Shown here: piece by piece, positions 25,621 to 34,038 of the stretch | Numbering within the stretch: position 1 is the stretch's first letter | Layout: every line of letters starts with the position of its first letter | Assembly (NCBI RefSeq): GCF_027111315.2 | Contig: NZ_CP114289.2 | Coordinates: 3,844,001-3,908,000 of the forward strand | Origin: Flavobacterium limnophilum | Lineage (GTDB): Bacteria > Bacteroidota > Bacteroidia > Flavobacteriales > Flavobacteriaceae | Reading direction: 5' to 3' | Length of the DNA: 64,000 nucleotides | The notes under the pieces: generated by a model | Database searches by the model: none | What the model saw: only the letters and a program-made list of their open reading frames with translations | Told to the model about the DNA's origin: nothing | Program-made: the position numbers and the translations under genes

Positions 25621-27258
25621 ATGAAAAAAATTTACTTTTTATCAATGGTATTACTAGTGACTTTTACTGGTTTTGCTCAATTTACTACCACAACCTACAG
25701 AGGCGCATTTGCACCAGCACCAGAAGCCATGTGGACTGATACTTGGACAGAATTTGATCCTCAAAACAAAGTGTATCCAACACCAACAGTAACTATTTCT
25801 GCTAACATTACTGCAAATACTACTTGGACAGCCGGAAACACGTATTCATTAGGAGGTCAAATATATGTGAAAAATAATGCTACACTAACCATTGAGCCAG
25901 GAGTAATTATTCGTAGCAATGCTGCAGGTGCAGGTTTGTTTGTAACAAAAGGAGCTAAACTAATTGCTGAAGGAACAGTTGCGAGTCCAATTGTTTTTAC
26001 CTCTGGAAATTCAGTAGGAAATAGAAGCAGAGGTGACTGGGGAGGCGTTATTTTATTGGGTAAAGGGGCTTTTAACATCAGTAATGGCATAAATACTATC
26101 GAAGGTATTCCTGTAATTCCAGGAAATACCGATACAGAATATGGTGGCGGATTAACTCCAGACGATAATGACAATTCAGGTTCTTTGAAATACGTTCGAA
26201 TAGAATATGCTGGTTATACGTATGGTGCTTCAGGAAGTAATACAGAGATTAATGGATTGACAATGGGTGCTGTAGGGAAAGGAACTAAAATTGACTATGT
26301 TCAGGTTTCTTATGCTAATGATGACTCATTCGAATGGTTTGGTGGAGCAGTAGATTGTTCTCACCTTGTAGCTTTCAATGGTCTTGATGATGATTTTGAT
26401 ACTGATAACGGTTTCAGTGGTAAAGTTCAATTCTGTCTGGCTGTCAGACAGCCTTCTGCAGCAGACTCTTCGACTTCTAATTGTTTCGAGTCAGATAACA
26501 ATTCAACAAGTGCGGCTGGGACAAGTTTTACCAGTGCTGTTTTTTCAAACTGTACTTTGGTTGGACCAACTTACAGAGCTACTTTGCCAAGTGGTGGTAC
26601 TTTAAACACCAACCATAGAAGAGGAGCTCACTTAAGAAGAAACACACAACTTCAAATTTGGAATTCTATTTTTATGGATTTTGTTGACGGTTTAGTTGTT
26701 GATGGAAATACCACAACAGCAAATGCAACAAATGGTACTTTAAAATTCAAAAACAATATTATTGCAGGAATTGCAGCAGCAAAAGTGGCTGTTAAAGTAG
26801 AATCTCCAACAACAGCTTTTGATGTAGCTGCTTGGTTTACAGATAATAAAAACACAAGTCAAACAGCAAGTGCTGGGTTGTTGACGATGCCTTACAACAC
26901 TGCTATTGGAAACCAATACACAGGATTAGATTACAGACCAGTTGCAGGTTCTATAGCTGCAAAAGATGCTGATTTTACAACATTGGCAAACGAAAAATTT
27001 GCTTCTAATGCTGAATTTTCTTTAAAAGTTTATCCTAATCCATCTACAGACAGCTTCAAAATCAATTACAGTTCTTCATCTAACGAAGATGTAAAAGTAG
27101 CTACTTATGACATTACGGGGAAATTAGTAGAATCTATTAACGTGGAATATGCAGACATCAATGACCAAGTAATGGGTAATGATTACAATGCTGGTGTTTA
27201 CATCCTAGTTTTGAAACAAGGAAACATTAATAAATCTCTTAAGGTGATCAAAAAATAA
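25621..27258 (+). CDS. Secreted protein with type IX (type A) sorting domain
   Basis: The 545-aa product has a signal peptide (MKKIYFLSMVLLVTFTGFAQ). A long Gly/Thr/Asn-rich region looks like a beta-helix (VKNNATLTIEPGVIIRS, GDWGGVILLGKGAF). The C-terminal domain of about 75 residues starts at LKVYPNPSTDSFKI and ends LKVIKK, the type A signal for T9SS export. The start at 25621 is chosen because the 33 upstream codons precede a perfect signal peptide. Together with the TonB receptor upstream it forms a conserved-looking pair. The ligand is unknown; no catalytic motif is visible. Confidence 0.88.
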   Translation: MKKIYFLSMVLLVTFTGFAQFTTTTYRGAFAPAPEAMWTDTWTEFDPQNKVYPTPTVTISANITANTTWTAGNTYSLGGQIYVKNNATLTIEPGVIIRSNAAGAGLFVTKGAKLIAEGTVASPIVFTSGNSVGNRSRGDWGGVILLGKGAFNISNGINTIEGIPVIPGNTDTEYGGGLTPDDNDNSGSLKYVRIEYAGYTYGASGSNTEINGLTMGAVGKGTKIDYVQVSYANDDSFEWFGGAVDCSHLVAFNGLDDDFDTDNGFSGKVQFCLAVRQPSAADSSTSNCFESDNNSTSAAGTSFTSAVFSNCTLVGPTYRATLPSGGTLNTNHRRGAHLRRNTQLQIWNSIFMDFVDGLVVDGNTTTANATNGTLKFKNNIIAGIAAAKVAVKVESPTTAFDVAAWFTDNKNTSQTASAGLLTMPYNTAIGNQYTGLDYRPVAGSIAAKDADFTTLANEKFASNAEFSLKVYPNPSTDSFKINYSSSSNEDVKVATYDITGKLVESINVEYADINDQVMGNDYNAGVYILVLKQGNINKSLKVIKK

Positions 27259-27281
27259 AGCAATAGTTAAATATACTAGAA

Positions 27282-27309
27282 GAGTCCCACAAATTGTGGG
27301 ACTCTTTCG
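27282..27309 (+). terminator. Terminator after the T9SS protein gene
   Basis: GAGTCCCACAA and TTGTGGGACTC around one A, then TTTCGT. The stem is perfect and symmetrical, so it may also serve the convergent gene at 27333. Confidence 0.8.
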
Positions 27310-27332
27310 TATTTATAGAAAACGGTCTATAA

Positions 27333-28235
27333 TTAGTAAATTCTTGTAAATGATCCAGCTAGATTACCTGAAGCTGTACTTCCCGTAATTGTTATATGTC
27401 CTGTGTTTCCATTTCCGTCATAACCCCAAGCTTTGTTATTTGTTGCAGAGTTATCTGTACAAGTGTGAGGAACAGTTTGTGTACCACCACCTAGTTTGAA
27501 ACCGTTTCCGTCACCAGTTGTTCCGTAGCCATTGTTTTGAGCTTTGCAATTTCTGATGGTCACTGTATAAGGTTGTCCGTATAAATCCCATCCATCATCA
27601 GAGTTATGGTATGCAGTACAGCTGTCAAAAACATTTCCTGCCCCTCCAGAAAGTTTGCACGCAAAACCATCTGCGTTTTCGCCGCCATTTGCAATATCAT
27701 AATTTTCAGCAGAATAACAGTTACTTACCATATTATGATGAGCACCATTATATATTTGGATGCCTGAATCTTTGTTAGACAAAGCATTGATTTTGTAAAT
27801 GTAGTTGTATCCACCAACTTGTAATACTAAACCGCAATCGGGTGCATTTTTAATAGTCATATTAGTTACATTCCAGTAACTTCCATTAAGTTTAACTCCC
27901 CAACCTGAAGCAATTCCTGAACAATCAAGAACACCTCCAGTTAAATTTATTTTAGAGGTTGAAGTTCCGCTATTTAATAATTGTAATGTGCTGGTTAATT
28001 TAATTGTTCCACTTATTGTGATAATATCTCCAGCAACGGCACTAGAAACTGCAGATTTTAAAGCAGTTTCTGTTGTTACGGTGGAGCTTTTTAAATTGGA
28101 TGTGGTGCTTTTTACTTTGGTTGCAACGCTTTGTGTACTAGTCGCTGTTGTGGTTAAATCATCATTTTGACAATTTGCAAAAAGTAAAGAGAATAAGAGT
28201 AAACTGGAAATTTTGGTAATAATGGTTTTTTTCAT
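27333..28235 (-). CDS. PL9-like pectate lyase lipoprotein
   Basis: The 300-aa product has a lipoprotein signal (LLLFSLLFANC, Cys22) and a Thr/Ser-rich linker, then a right-handed beta-helix. Signature segments ENADGFACKL, GGAGNVFDSC and YHNSDDGWDLYG match the calcium-binding aspartates and the catalytic lysine region of polysaccharide lyase family 9. These enzymes cleave pectate by beta-elimination. Surface exposure is likely. It stands alone with its own promoter and a candidate LacI-type operator. The convergent neighbour is the T9SS protein gene. At about 300 aa it is a minimal catalytic domain. Exact substrate (homogalacturonan or other) is uncertain. Confidence 0.82.
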   Translation of the reverse strand: MKKTIITKISSLLLFSLLFANCQNDDLTTTATSTQSVATKVKSTTSNLKSSTVTTETALKSAVSSAVAGDIITISGTIKLTSTLQLLNSGTSTSKINLTGGVLDCSGIASGWGVKLNGSYWNVTNMTIKNAPDCGLVLQVGGYNYIYKINALSNKDSGIQIYNGAHHNMVSNCYSAENYDIANGGENADGFACKLSGGAGNVFDSCTAYHNSDDGWDLYGQPYTVTIRNCKAQNNGYGTTGDGNGFKLGGGTQTVPHTCTDNSATNNKAWGYDGNGNTGHITITGSTASGNLAGSFTRIY

Positions 28236-28278
28236 AATAATTTAGTTGTTAATTTTTAGTGATTTGTTGCAACATTAA

Positions 28279-28292
28279 TGTAATCGATTGCA
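28279..28292. promoter_or_regulatory. Candidate LacI-family operator at the pectate lyase promoter
   Basis: TGTAATCGATTGCA fits the LacI/GalR operator pattern TGnAAnCGnTTnCA at every fixed position. It begins right after the -7 box and covers the predicted transcription start, a repressor position. No LacI-family gene is in the window. Confidence 0.6.
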
Positions 28293-28300
28293 CAAAAATA
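28293..28300 (-). promoter_or_regulatory. -7 box of the pectate lyase gene
   Basis: The minus strand reads TATTTTTG (TAnnTTTG). Predicted leader about 53 nt. It overlaps the outer edge of a 46-bp palindrome. Confidence 0.5.
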
Positions 28301-28339
28301 TTAAAAAAATTATGATATCATAATTTTTTTAATATTTTT
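28294..28339. repeat. 46-bp perfect AT-rich palindrome
   Basis: Two 23-bp arms meet at the centre GAT|ATC (28316/28317) with no spacer and no mismatch. It covers the -7 to -35 region of the pectate lyase promoter. It could be a cruciform, an operator, or a terminator-like hairpin for transcription arriving from either side. The rest of 28340-28622 is AT-rich with no gene visible. Confidence 0.85.
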
Positions 28340-28622
28340 TTCAATATATTTTTTTTTAACGCCAATTTTTTAACAATATGTAAAAAAACAAGAGTGTGCG
28401 ATTTAAGTAATTTGATTTTTTTGAAATATTTAATCAACAAATAATTTTCTTTTGCTATTAAAATGAAAGAAAACATCAATTAAAAAATTGTCAAATTATA
28501 AAAAGGTTTGTTGACTTAAAATGATTTTCATTTAAAACCATTTTAATTTTAGTATTTTGAAATACCTTGACGGATTGGTTTTATTTGAACCAACAAAATC
28601 CGCATTAAACCAAAGAAATGGT

Positions 28623-28630
28623 TATTTTTG
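28623..28630 (+). promoter_or_regulatory. -7 box of the flippase gene
   Basis: TATTTTTG fits TAnnTTTG and predicts a leader of about 21 nt to a TTG start at 28656. Confidence 0.45.
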
Positions 28631-28655
28631 TCTCTTAAAATTAATAGACATACTC

Positions 28656-30119
28656 TTGGGATTATATAAAAACCTTTTCAAACAAACAGCTATTTACGGA
28701 CTCGCAACGGTTTTGCCTCGAATGCTGAGTTTTTTGCTGGTTCGATTATACACGGGGATATTGCCCACGGCCGAATATGGCGAAGTTTCCATCGTGCTTT
28801 CCTGGATGGTTTTTTTCAACGTGATTTTGTCCTACGGAATGGAAACCGCTTTTTTTCGGTTTTATAATTCCGAAACCGACAAGCAAAACGTGATTGCCAC
28901 CAGCACTATTTCCATATTTTGGTCTTCCATATTCTTCCTTTTTGGAGCCTTGATTTTCAGGAATTCTTTGGCTAATTGGGCCAATGTTGATGTGCAATAT
29001 ATCACTTATTCCATTTGGATTTTGGTGTTGGATGCCTTGGTTATTGTCCCGTTTTCGAAACTGAGAGCCAATCAACGACCGATGATGTATGCGGCCATCA
29101 AGATAGGAAATGTGGCTGTCAACCTCATTCTCAACATTTTCTTTTTATTGTATTTGCCAAAATTAGCCCAAGACAATCCTCATTCGTTTCTGGATGATTT
29201 ATACATCGAAAACTTTGAAATTGGCTATATTTTTGTCGCCAATTTGTTGGCCAGTTTATTGACATTGGTCGTGCTTTCGCCCAATTATCTTTCCTTGAAT
29301 CGAAAATTCGACAAGCTGCTTTGGAAAAAAATGATGCAATACGGTTTGCCAATTCTGGTGGCAGGAATCGCCTTTGCGGTCAACGAACATTTCGACAAAA
29401 TTTTATTGGGTTATTTGCTGCCGGAAAATATTGCCAAATCAGAAGTTGGGGCATATTCAGCTTGTTATAAATTGGGATTGTTCATGGTTTTGTTTGCCAC
29501 GGCTTTCCGTTTAGGGATAGAGCCTTTCTTTTTCAGTCATTCCGGCAACGAGAACGCACCACAGACCTACGCCGTTATCACCAAGTATTTCGTGATATTG
29601 GGTTCGTTGATTCTTCTTGGCGTGATTGTTTTTGCCGACCTTTTGAAACTCCTGTTGCTCGACAACAAATCCTATTGGGAAGCGATGAAAGTCGTGCCGT
29701 TAATCATTTTGGCCAACTTCTGTCTGGGAATATACAACAACCTTTCTGTTTGGTATAAACTCACCGATAAAACTCATATTGGTGCTTATATTTCTATCGT
29801 TGGGGCTGTATTAACGCTGATTTTGAATTATCTTTTAATCCCAAAATACAGTTATTATGGCTCGGCCATTGCCACCATTGCCGCTTATGGCAGCATGATG
29901 ATTATCTCCTATGTTCTCGGAAACAAGTATTACCCAATTCCTTATGACATGAATAAAATTGGCGGCTATTTAGGTTTGTCAATTCTATTTTCGGTGATTT
30001 CTTTCTATGTATTTGATGGAAATTATTTCGTTGGAATCCCATTACTAATCGGGTTTATGTATTTTGTTTATCACAACGAGAAAGAAACCATATTAGGCAT
30101 TTTAAAACGAAAAAAATAA
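28656..30119 (+). CDS. Polysaccharide flippase (MATE/Wzx superfamily)
   Basis: The 487-aa inner-membrane protein has about fourteen hydrophobic helices and the N-terminal pattern [21 protein letters not shown] found in Bacteroidetes lipopolysaccharide/O-antigen flippases. It should translocate a lipid-linked glycan across the inner membrane. The start is taken at TTG 28656 because family members begin at this point and a -7 box lies just upstream. The ATG at 28557 would add 33 unusual residues and place the promoter inside the gene. The next gene, dut, follows after a 29-bp palindrome. Confidence 0.88.
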   Translation: MGLYKNLFKQTAIYGLATVLPRMLSFLLVRLYTGILPTAEYGEVSIVLSWMVFFNVILSYGMETAFFRFYNSETDKQNVIATSTISIFWSSIFFLFGALIFRNSLANWANVDVQYITYSIWILVLDALVIVPFSKLRANQRPMMYAAIKIGNVAVNLILNIFFLLYLPKLAQDNPHSFLDDLYIENFEIGYIFVANLLASLLTLVVLSPNYLSLNRKFDKLLWKKMMQYGLPILVAGIAFAVNEHFDKILLGYLLPENIAKSEVGAYSACYKLGLFMVLFATAFRLGIEPFFFSHSGNENAPQTYAVITKYFVILGSLILLGVIVFADLLKLLLLDNKSYWEAMKVVPLIILANFCLGIYNNLSVWYKLTDKTHIGAYISIVGAVLTLILNYLLIPKYSYYGSAIATIAAYGSMMIISYVLGNKYYPIPYDMNKIGGYLGLSILFSVISFYVFDGNYFVGIPLLIGFMYFVYHNEKETILGILKRKK

Positions 30120-30129
30120 AAATAATTCT

Positions 30130-30158
30130 GTAGAGACGGGTTTGAAACCCGTCTCTAC
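30130..30158. repeat. 29-bp palindrome, GTAGAGACG family, copy 2
   Basis: Arms GTAGAGACGGGTTT and AAACCCGTCTCTAC around one G. It shares outer nine bases and exact length with 12286-12314, while the inner five bases of each arm differ in a compensated way. Confidence 0.9.
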
Positions 30159-30174
30159 AATACAAATACACCAA

Positions 30175-30609
30175 ATGAAAATCAACATTATCAACAAATC
30201 GCAGCACGACTTGCCCAATTACGAAACCATGGCCTCGGCAGGAATGGATTTGCGTGCCAATCTAACTGAATCCATAACCTTGAAACCATTGGAAAGAACC
30301 ATCGTAAAAACAGGACTTTTCATCGAATTGCCCATTGGTTACGAAGCCCAAGTTCGACCAAGAAGCGGCTTGGCGGCCAAAAAAGGAATCACCGTTCTCA
30401 ATTCGCCTGGAACTGTCGATGCGGATTACCGCGGAGAAATTGGCGTGATTTTGGTCAATTTATCCAATGAAGTTTTCGTTGTCGAAAACGGAGAGCGCAT
30501 TGCCCAACTCATCATCGCAAAACACGAAAGAGCCGAATGGATTGAAGTTCAGGAATTATCCGAAACTTCAAGAGGAGAAGGCGGTTTTGGAAGCACGGGA
30601 GTGAAGTAA
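30175..30609 (+). CDS. dut: dUTP diphosphatase
   Basis: This cytoplasmic trimeric enzyme hydrolyses dUTP to dUMP, keeping uracil out of DNA and feeding dTMP synthesis. The 144-aa product carries all five family motifs in order: [36 protein letters not shown] and [10 protein letters not shown]. The start at 30175 excludes eleven codons that overlap the upstream palindrome. Confidence 0.97.
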   Translation: MKINIINKSQHDLPNYETMASAGMDLRANLTESITLKPLERTIVKTGLFIELPIGYEAQVRPRSGLAAKKGITVLNSPGTVDADYRGEIGVILVNLSNEVFVVENGERIAQLIIAKHERAEWIEVQELSETSRGEGGFGSTGVK

Positions 30610-30713
30610 GTGTTCAGTGTTCCGTCGCAGTTAGCAGATTTAAATAGAATATTATAGCAGTAAGTATTAGTTTAGTCTTAATACTTAATACTCAAATCTT
30701 AATACATTAAAAA

Positions 30714-31724
30714 ATGAAAATAATAGTACCAATGGCTGGACGTGGTTCCAGATTAAGACCACATACATTAACCATTCCAAAACCCTTAATTCCAATTGCC
30801 GGAAAACCAATCGTACACCGTTTGGTTGAAGATATTGCAGGCGTTTTGAATCAGGATATTGAAGAAATTGCCTTTATCATTCACGAAAGTTTTGGAAAAA
30901 AAGTAGAGGAAGACTTAATCGCCATTGCCGAAAAATTAGGATCAAAAGGAACGATTTATTACCAAAACGAAGCGCTGGGAACGGGTCACGCCATTATGTG
31001 TGCCAAAGATTCCTTGAGCGGACCGGCCGTTATCGCTTATGCAGACACCTTGATTCGTGCCGATTTCGATTTGGATCAAAATGCCGACAGCGTAATTTGG
31101 GTAAAAAAAGTAGATCAACCGGAAGCTTTTGGCGTGGTCAATTTGAACGAAGCCAATCAAATCATTGAATTGGTCGAAAAACCAAAGGAGTTTGTTTCAG
31201 ACCTTGCCGTTATCGGGATTTATTATTTCAAGGATGTTGCCGTTCTGAAAAATGAATTGCAATTTGTTTTGGACAACAACATCATCAACGGTGGTGAATA
31301 TCAAATTAATGACGGAATCAAGCAAATGATGGCTAAAGGCATGATTTTTGTGCCTGGAGAAGTTGCCGAGTGGATGGATTGCGGAAACAAAGACGTGACG
31401 GTTGAAACCAATTCCAGAATGTTGGGATTTTTACATCAAGACGGAGAAGATTTAGTTGCCAAAAACGTAAAATTAGAAAACGCAACCATCATTCCTCCTT
31501 GCTATATTGGGGAAGACGTGATTTTGATTAACGCAACAGTTGGGCCAAATGTATCTTTAGGAAATGGATGTCACGTTGTGGATAGTTCCATAAAAAACAG
31601 TTTGGTGCAAACCCATTCGCATATCAAAAATGCCAAGTTGGACAATGCGATGATAGGAAGTCACGCCAGTTTTGACGGTAATTTTACCAGCATCAGCATT
31701 GGGGATTATTCGGTGTTGGAGTAA
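30714..31724 (+). CDS. Sugar-phosphate nucleotidyltransferase with left-handed beta-helix tail
   Basis: The 336-aa cytoplasmic enzyme has the Rossmann-like nucleotidyltransferase domain with the loop PMAGRGSRLRPHT and the following PKPLIPIAGKP. A hexapeptide-repeat region follows in the last 90 residues (PPCYIGEDVILINATVGPNV). It activates a sugar-1-phosphate with NTP. Similar proteins are annotated as glucose-1-phosphate thymidylyl- or mannose-1-phosphate guanylyltransferases; the sugar cannot be told from sequence. It lies in a row of envelope genes (flippase to EnvC-like). Confidence 0.85.
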   Translation: MKIIVPMAGRGSRLRPHTLTIPKPLIPIAGKPIVHRLVEDIAGVLNQDIEEIAFIIHESFGKKVEEDLIAIAEKLGSKGTIYYQNEALGTGHAIMCAKDSLSGPAVIAYADTLIRADFDLDQNADSVIWVKKVDQPEAFGVVNLNEANQIIELVEKPKEFVSDLAVIGIYYFKDVAVLKNELQFVLDNNIINGGEYQINDGIKQMMAKGMIFVPGEVAEWMDCGNKDVTVETNSRMLGFLHQDGEDLVAKNVKLENATIIPPCYIGEDVILINATVGPNVSLGNGCHVVDSSIKNSLVQTHSHIKNAKLDNAMIGSHASFDGNFTSISIGDYSVLE

Positions 31725-31778
31725 TAAAGAGGTGTTAATTACGATTGAAAATATAACAAATAAGGCTATTTACTTTTA

Positions 31779-31832
31779 AACCATTAAGAAATTAAGGCTC
31801 ATTAAGACTAAAAACTTGACTTTCTTAATGGT
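31779..31832. repeat. Dispersed inverted repeat, AACCATTAAG family, copy 2
   Basis: AACCATTAAGAAATTAAG at left and CTTTCTTAATGGTT at right. The same family as 4321-4380 and 56438-56496. Confidence 0.7.
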
Positions 31833-31886
31833 TTAAAAAAAGCAACAGGTTTTAATCCGTTGATTGTAATATTTGAAAAAACACAA

Positions 31887-33236
31887 ATGAAAAAAAAGGT
31901 TTCCTTCTTTTTATTCTTGGTTTTGCTTTGCAATCCGGCGGCGTTATTGGCGCAAAACGAACCAGAATCAATTGTTCCTGAAACCGATAAATTTGAGGAT
32001 TATTTTTATGAATCCCTGAAGCAAAAAGGAATCGAGAATTACGACAAAGCCATCACGGCATTGGAATACTGCTTGAAATTGAAACCCAATGATGCCAACG
32101 TTCATTTCGAAATGGGAAAGAATTATTTGGCATCGAAAGAGTATGAACATGCTTATAATTCATTCGAAAAAGCCACGCAAATCGACTCCAAAAACAAATG
32201 GTTTTGGGTGGGAATGTACGAAGCGAGTTATGCCGCCAAGAATTACAATCAAGCCTTGATTTCGATTAACAAATTGATTGAGTTTAATGAAATTTACAAG
32301 GAGGATTTGACCTCACTTTACATGGTTACGCAACAATATGACAAAGCACTCGTTCTCATCAAAGAGCTGAACGAGACCATTGGAAAAACAGATTTGAGAG
32401 ACAATTATAAAATGCAGATTTTGTCCCAAGGGAAATTTCAAAATACCGAAATAGACAACCTAATTGTCCAAATTGACAAAAATCCAAAAGAAGAATCCAA
32501 TTACATTACCTTGATTCGATTGTATTTGGATAATGGCGATGCCAAAAAAGCATTCGAAATCACAAAAAAATTGGATGCTGCAATTCCAAATTCCGCTTGG
32601 GCAAAAGTGGGTATGTTCAAGTATTATTTGGACAACAATGAAAACGAAAAAGCCATAAATTCAATGAACCTAGTTTTGGCAAGTCCCGAAATAGAATCCC
32701 CGATAAAGCATCGAATCTTGAACGAGTTTTTGATTTTTGTGACCAAAAATCCGCAATACGGACCCGATTTGGAGAAAGCAATAGCTTATTTCGACAAAGA
32801 CCCCAACATCAATGTAGCCAAGGAGATAGGGAAATATTATCACAACAAAAAGCAATGGGACAAAGCCATACACTATTATGAATTAACTTTAAAAAACAGT
32901 TCCGGCCAAGATGTCGAGACTAATTTGCTCTTGCTTCAGTCGTATGTCGAAACCAAACAATTTGAATTGGTAGCCCAAAAAGCAACCGCATTGATTGAAA
33001 CATTCCCAACTCAATCCCAGTTTTATTACTATTCGGGAATGGCAAACAATCAATTGCAGCAATTCAAGAAGGCAAAGGAAATGCTCGAAATGGGTTTGGA
33101 TTACGTGATTGACGATGTATCGTTGGAAATCAATTTCAACATTCAATTGGGCGAAGCTTACAACGGATTGGGCGATTTCAAGAAAAAAGAACAGTATTTT
33201 TCCAAAGCCAATCAATTATTAAAAAATAAAAAATAA
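31887..33236 (+). CDS. TPR-repeat periplasmic protein
   Basis: The 449-aa protein has a signal peptide (KKKVSFFLFLVLLCNPAALLAQ) followed by about ten tetratricopeptide units, for example YDKAITALEYCLKLKPNDAN and YEHAYNSFEKATQIDSKNK. TPR proteins scaffold complexes. The next genes encode a DUF4292 lipoprotein (8 bp away) and an EnvC-like protein, and this trio is conserved in flavobacteria, pointing to cell-envelope assembly. The start at 31887 gives a clean signal peptide; the nine preceding codons do not. Confidence 0.85.
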   Translation: MKKKVSFFLFLVLLCNPAALLAQNEPESIVPETDKFEDYFYESLKQKGIENYDKAITALEYCLKLKPNDANVHFEMGKNYLASKEYEHAYNSFEKATQIDSKNKWFWVGMYEASYAAKNYNQALISINKLIEFNEIYKEDLTSLYMVTQQYDKALVLIKELNETIGKTDLRDNYKMQILSQGKFQNTEIDNLIVQIDKNPKEESNYITLIRLYLDNGDAKKAFEITKKLDAAIPNSAWAKVGMFKYYLDNNENEKAINSMNLVLASPEIESPIKHRILNEFLIFVTKNPQYGPDLEKAIAYFDKDPNINVAKEIGKYYHNKKQWDKAIHYYELTLKNSSGQDVETNLLLLQSYVETKQFELVAQKATALIETFPTQSQFYYYSGMANNQLQQFKKAKEMLEMGLDYVIDDVSLEINFNIQLGEAYNGLGDFKKKEQYFSKANQLLKNKK

Positions 33237-33244
33237 CAATTCAA

Positions 33245-34015
33245 ATGAAGAGATTCTTAGCTATAGTGTTGCTTGTTTTTTTGGTGTCTTGCAAATCCAA
33301 ATCGGTTGTGGTGGATGCAACGAAAAGCGATACACGAATGAGTGTCAATAAAATAATAGGAAACTACTACAACAATAAAATCGATTTTTCTACATTATAT
33401 ATAAAATCGAATGTTCAATATGCCGATGACAAACAAACACAGAACGTTACGGCCGAAATAAAAATCAAGAAAGACCAACAGATTCTGGTTAGCGTTCGTT
33501 TTTTGGGAATCACGATGGCCAAGGCATCGATCACGCCAACATCGGTAAGTTATTACGAGAAAATGGGAGGGCGTTATTTCGAAGGCGATTTCAGCACCTT
33601 GAGCCAATGGTTGGGAACCGATTTGGATTTCGACAAAATCCAGAATATGTTGTTGGGACGTGCCATCGATAATTTGGAGAAGGGACAATATACAGAATCA
33701 TTTGCCGACCAAGTGTACCGATTGGATGATTCATCGGTAAGTAATTTCAAAAAAGCATTTTATTTTGATGCCAACACCTTTTTGTTGAACAAACAAGAAA
33801 TCTCGCAAACAGCCAAAGGAAGGATGATTCAAGTGGCTTATTCGGACAACACGCTTTACAAGGAAATAACATTGCCTTCGAAGGTGTCCATCAATGCCAT
33901 TCAAGAGAAAGGAAAAACTCAAATCAATTTTGATTACAATACGATAACCTTTAACGAAGAACTTTCTTTTCCTTATAGTGTTCCAAATGGTTACAAAAGA
34001 ATTATAATTAAGTAA
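33245..34015 (+). CDS. DUF4292 lipoprotein
   Basis: The 256-aa product has a lipobox (VFLVSCKSK, Cys16) and a predicted beta-rich body resembling LolA/LolB-like lipid-binding folds, the structural group I associate with DUF4292. It lies 8 bp after the TPR gene and 23 bp before the EnvC-like gene. A role in moving or anchoring envelope components is an inference from this context. Confidence 0.8.
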   Translation: MKRFLAIVLLVFLVSCKSKSVVVDATKSDTRMSVNKIIGNYYNNKIDFSTLYIKSNVQYADDKQTQNVTAEIKIKKDQQILVSVRFLGITMAKASITPTSVSYYEKMGGRYFEGDFSTLSQWLGTDLDFDKIQNMLLGRAIDNLEKGQYTESFADQVYRLDDSSVSNFKKAFYFDANTFLLNKQEISQTAKGRMIQVAYSDNTLYKEITLPSKVSINAIQEKGKTQINFDYNTITFNEELSFPYSVPNGYKRIIIK

Positions 34016-34038
34016 ATTTGCACAAACTTATTTTGAAT

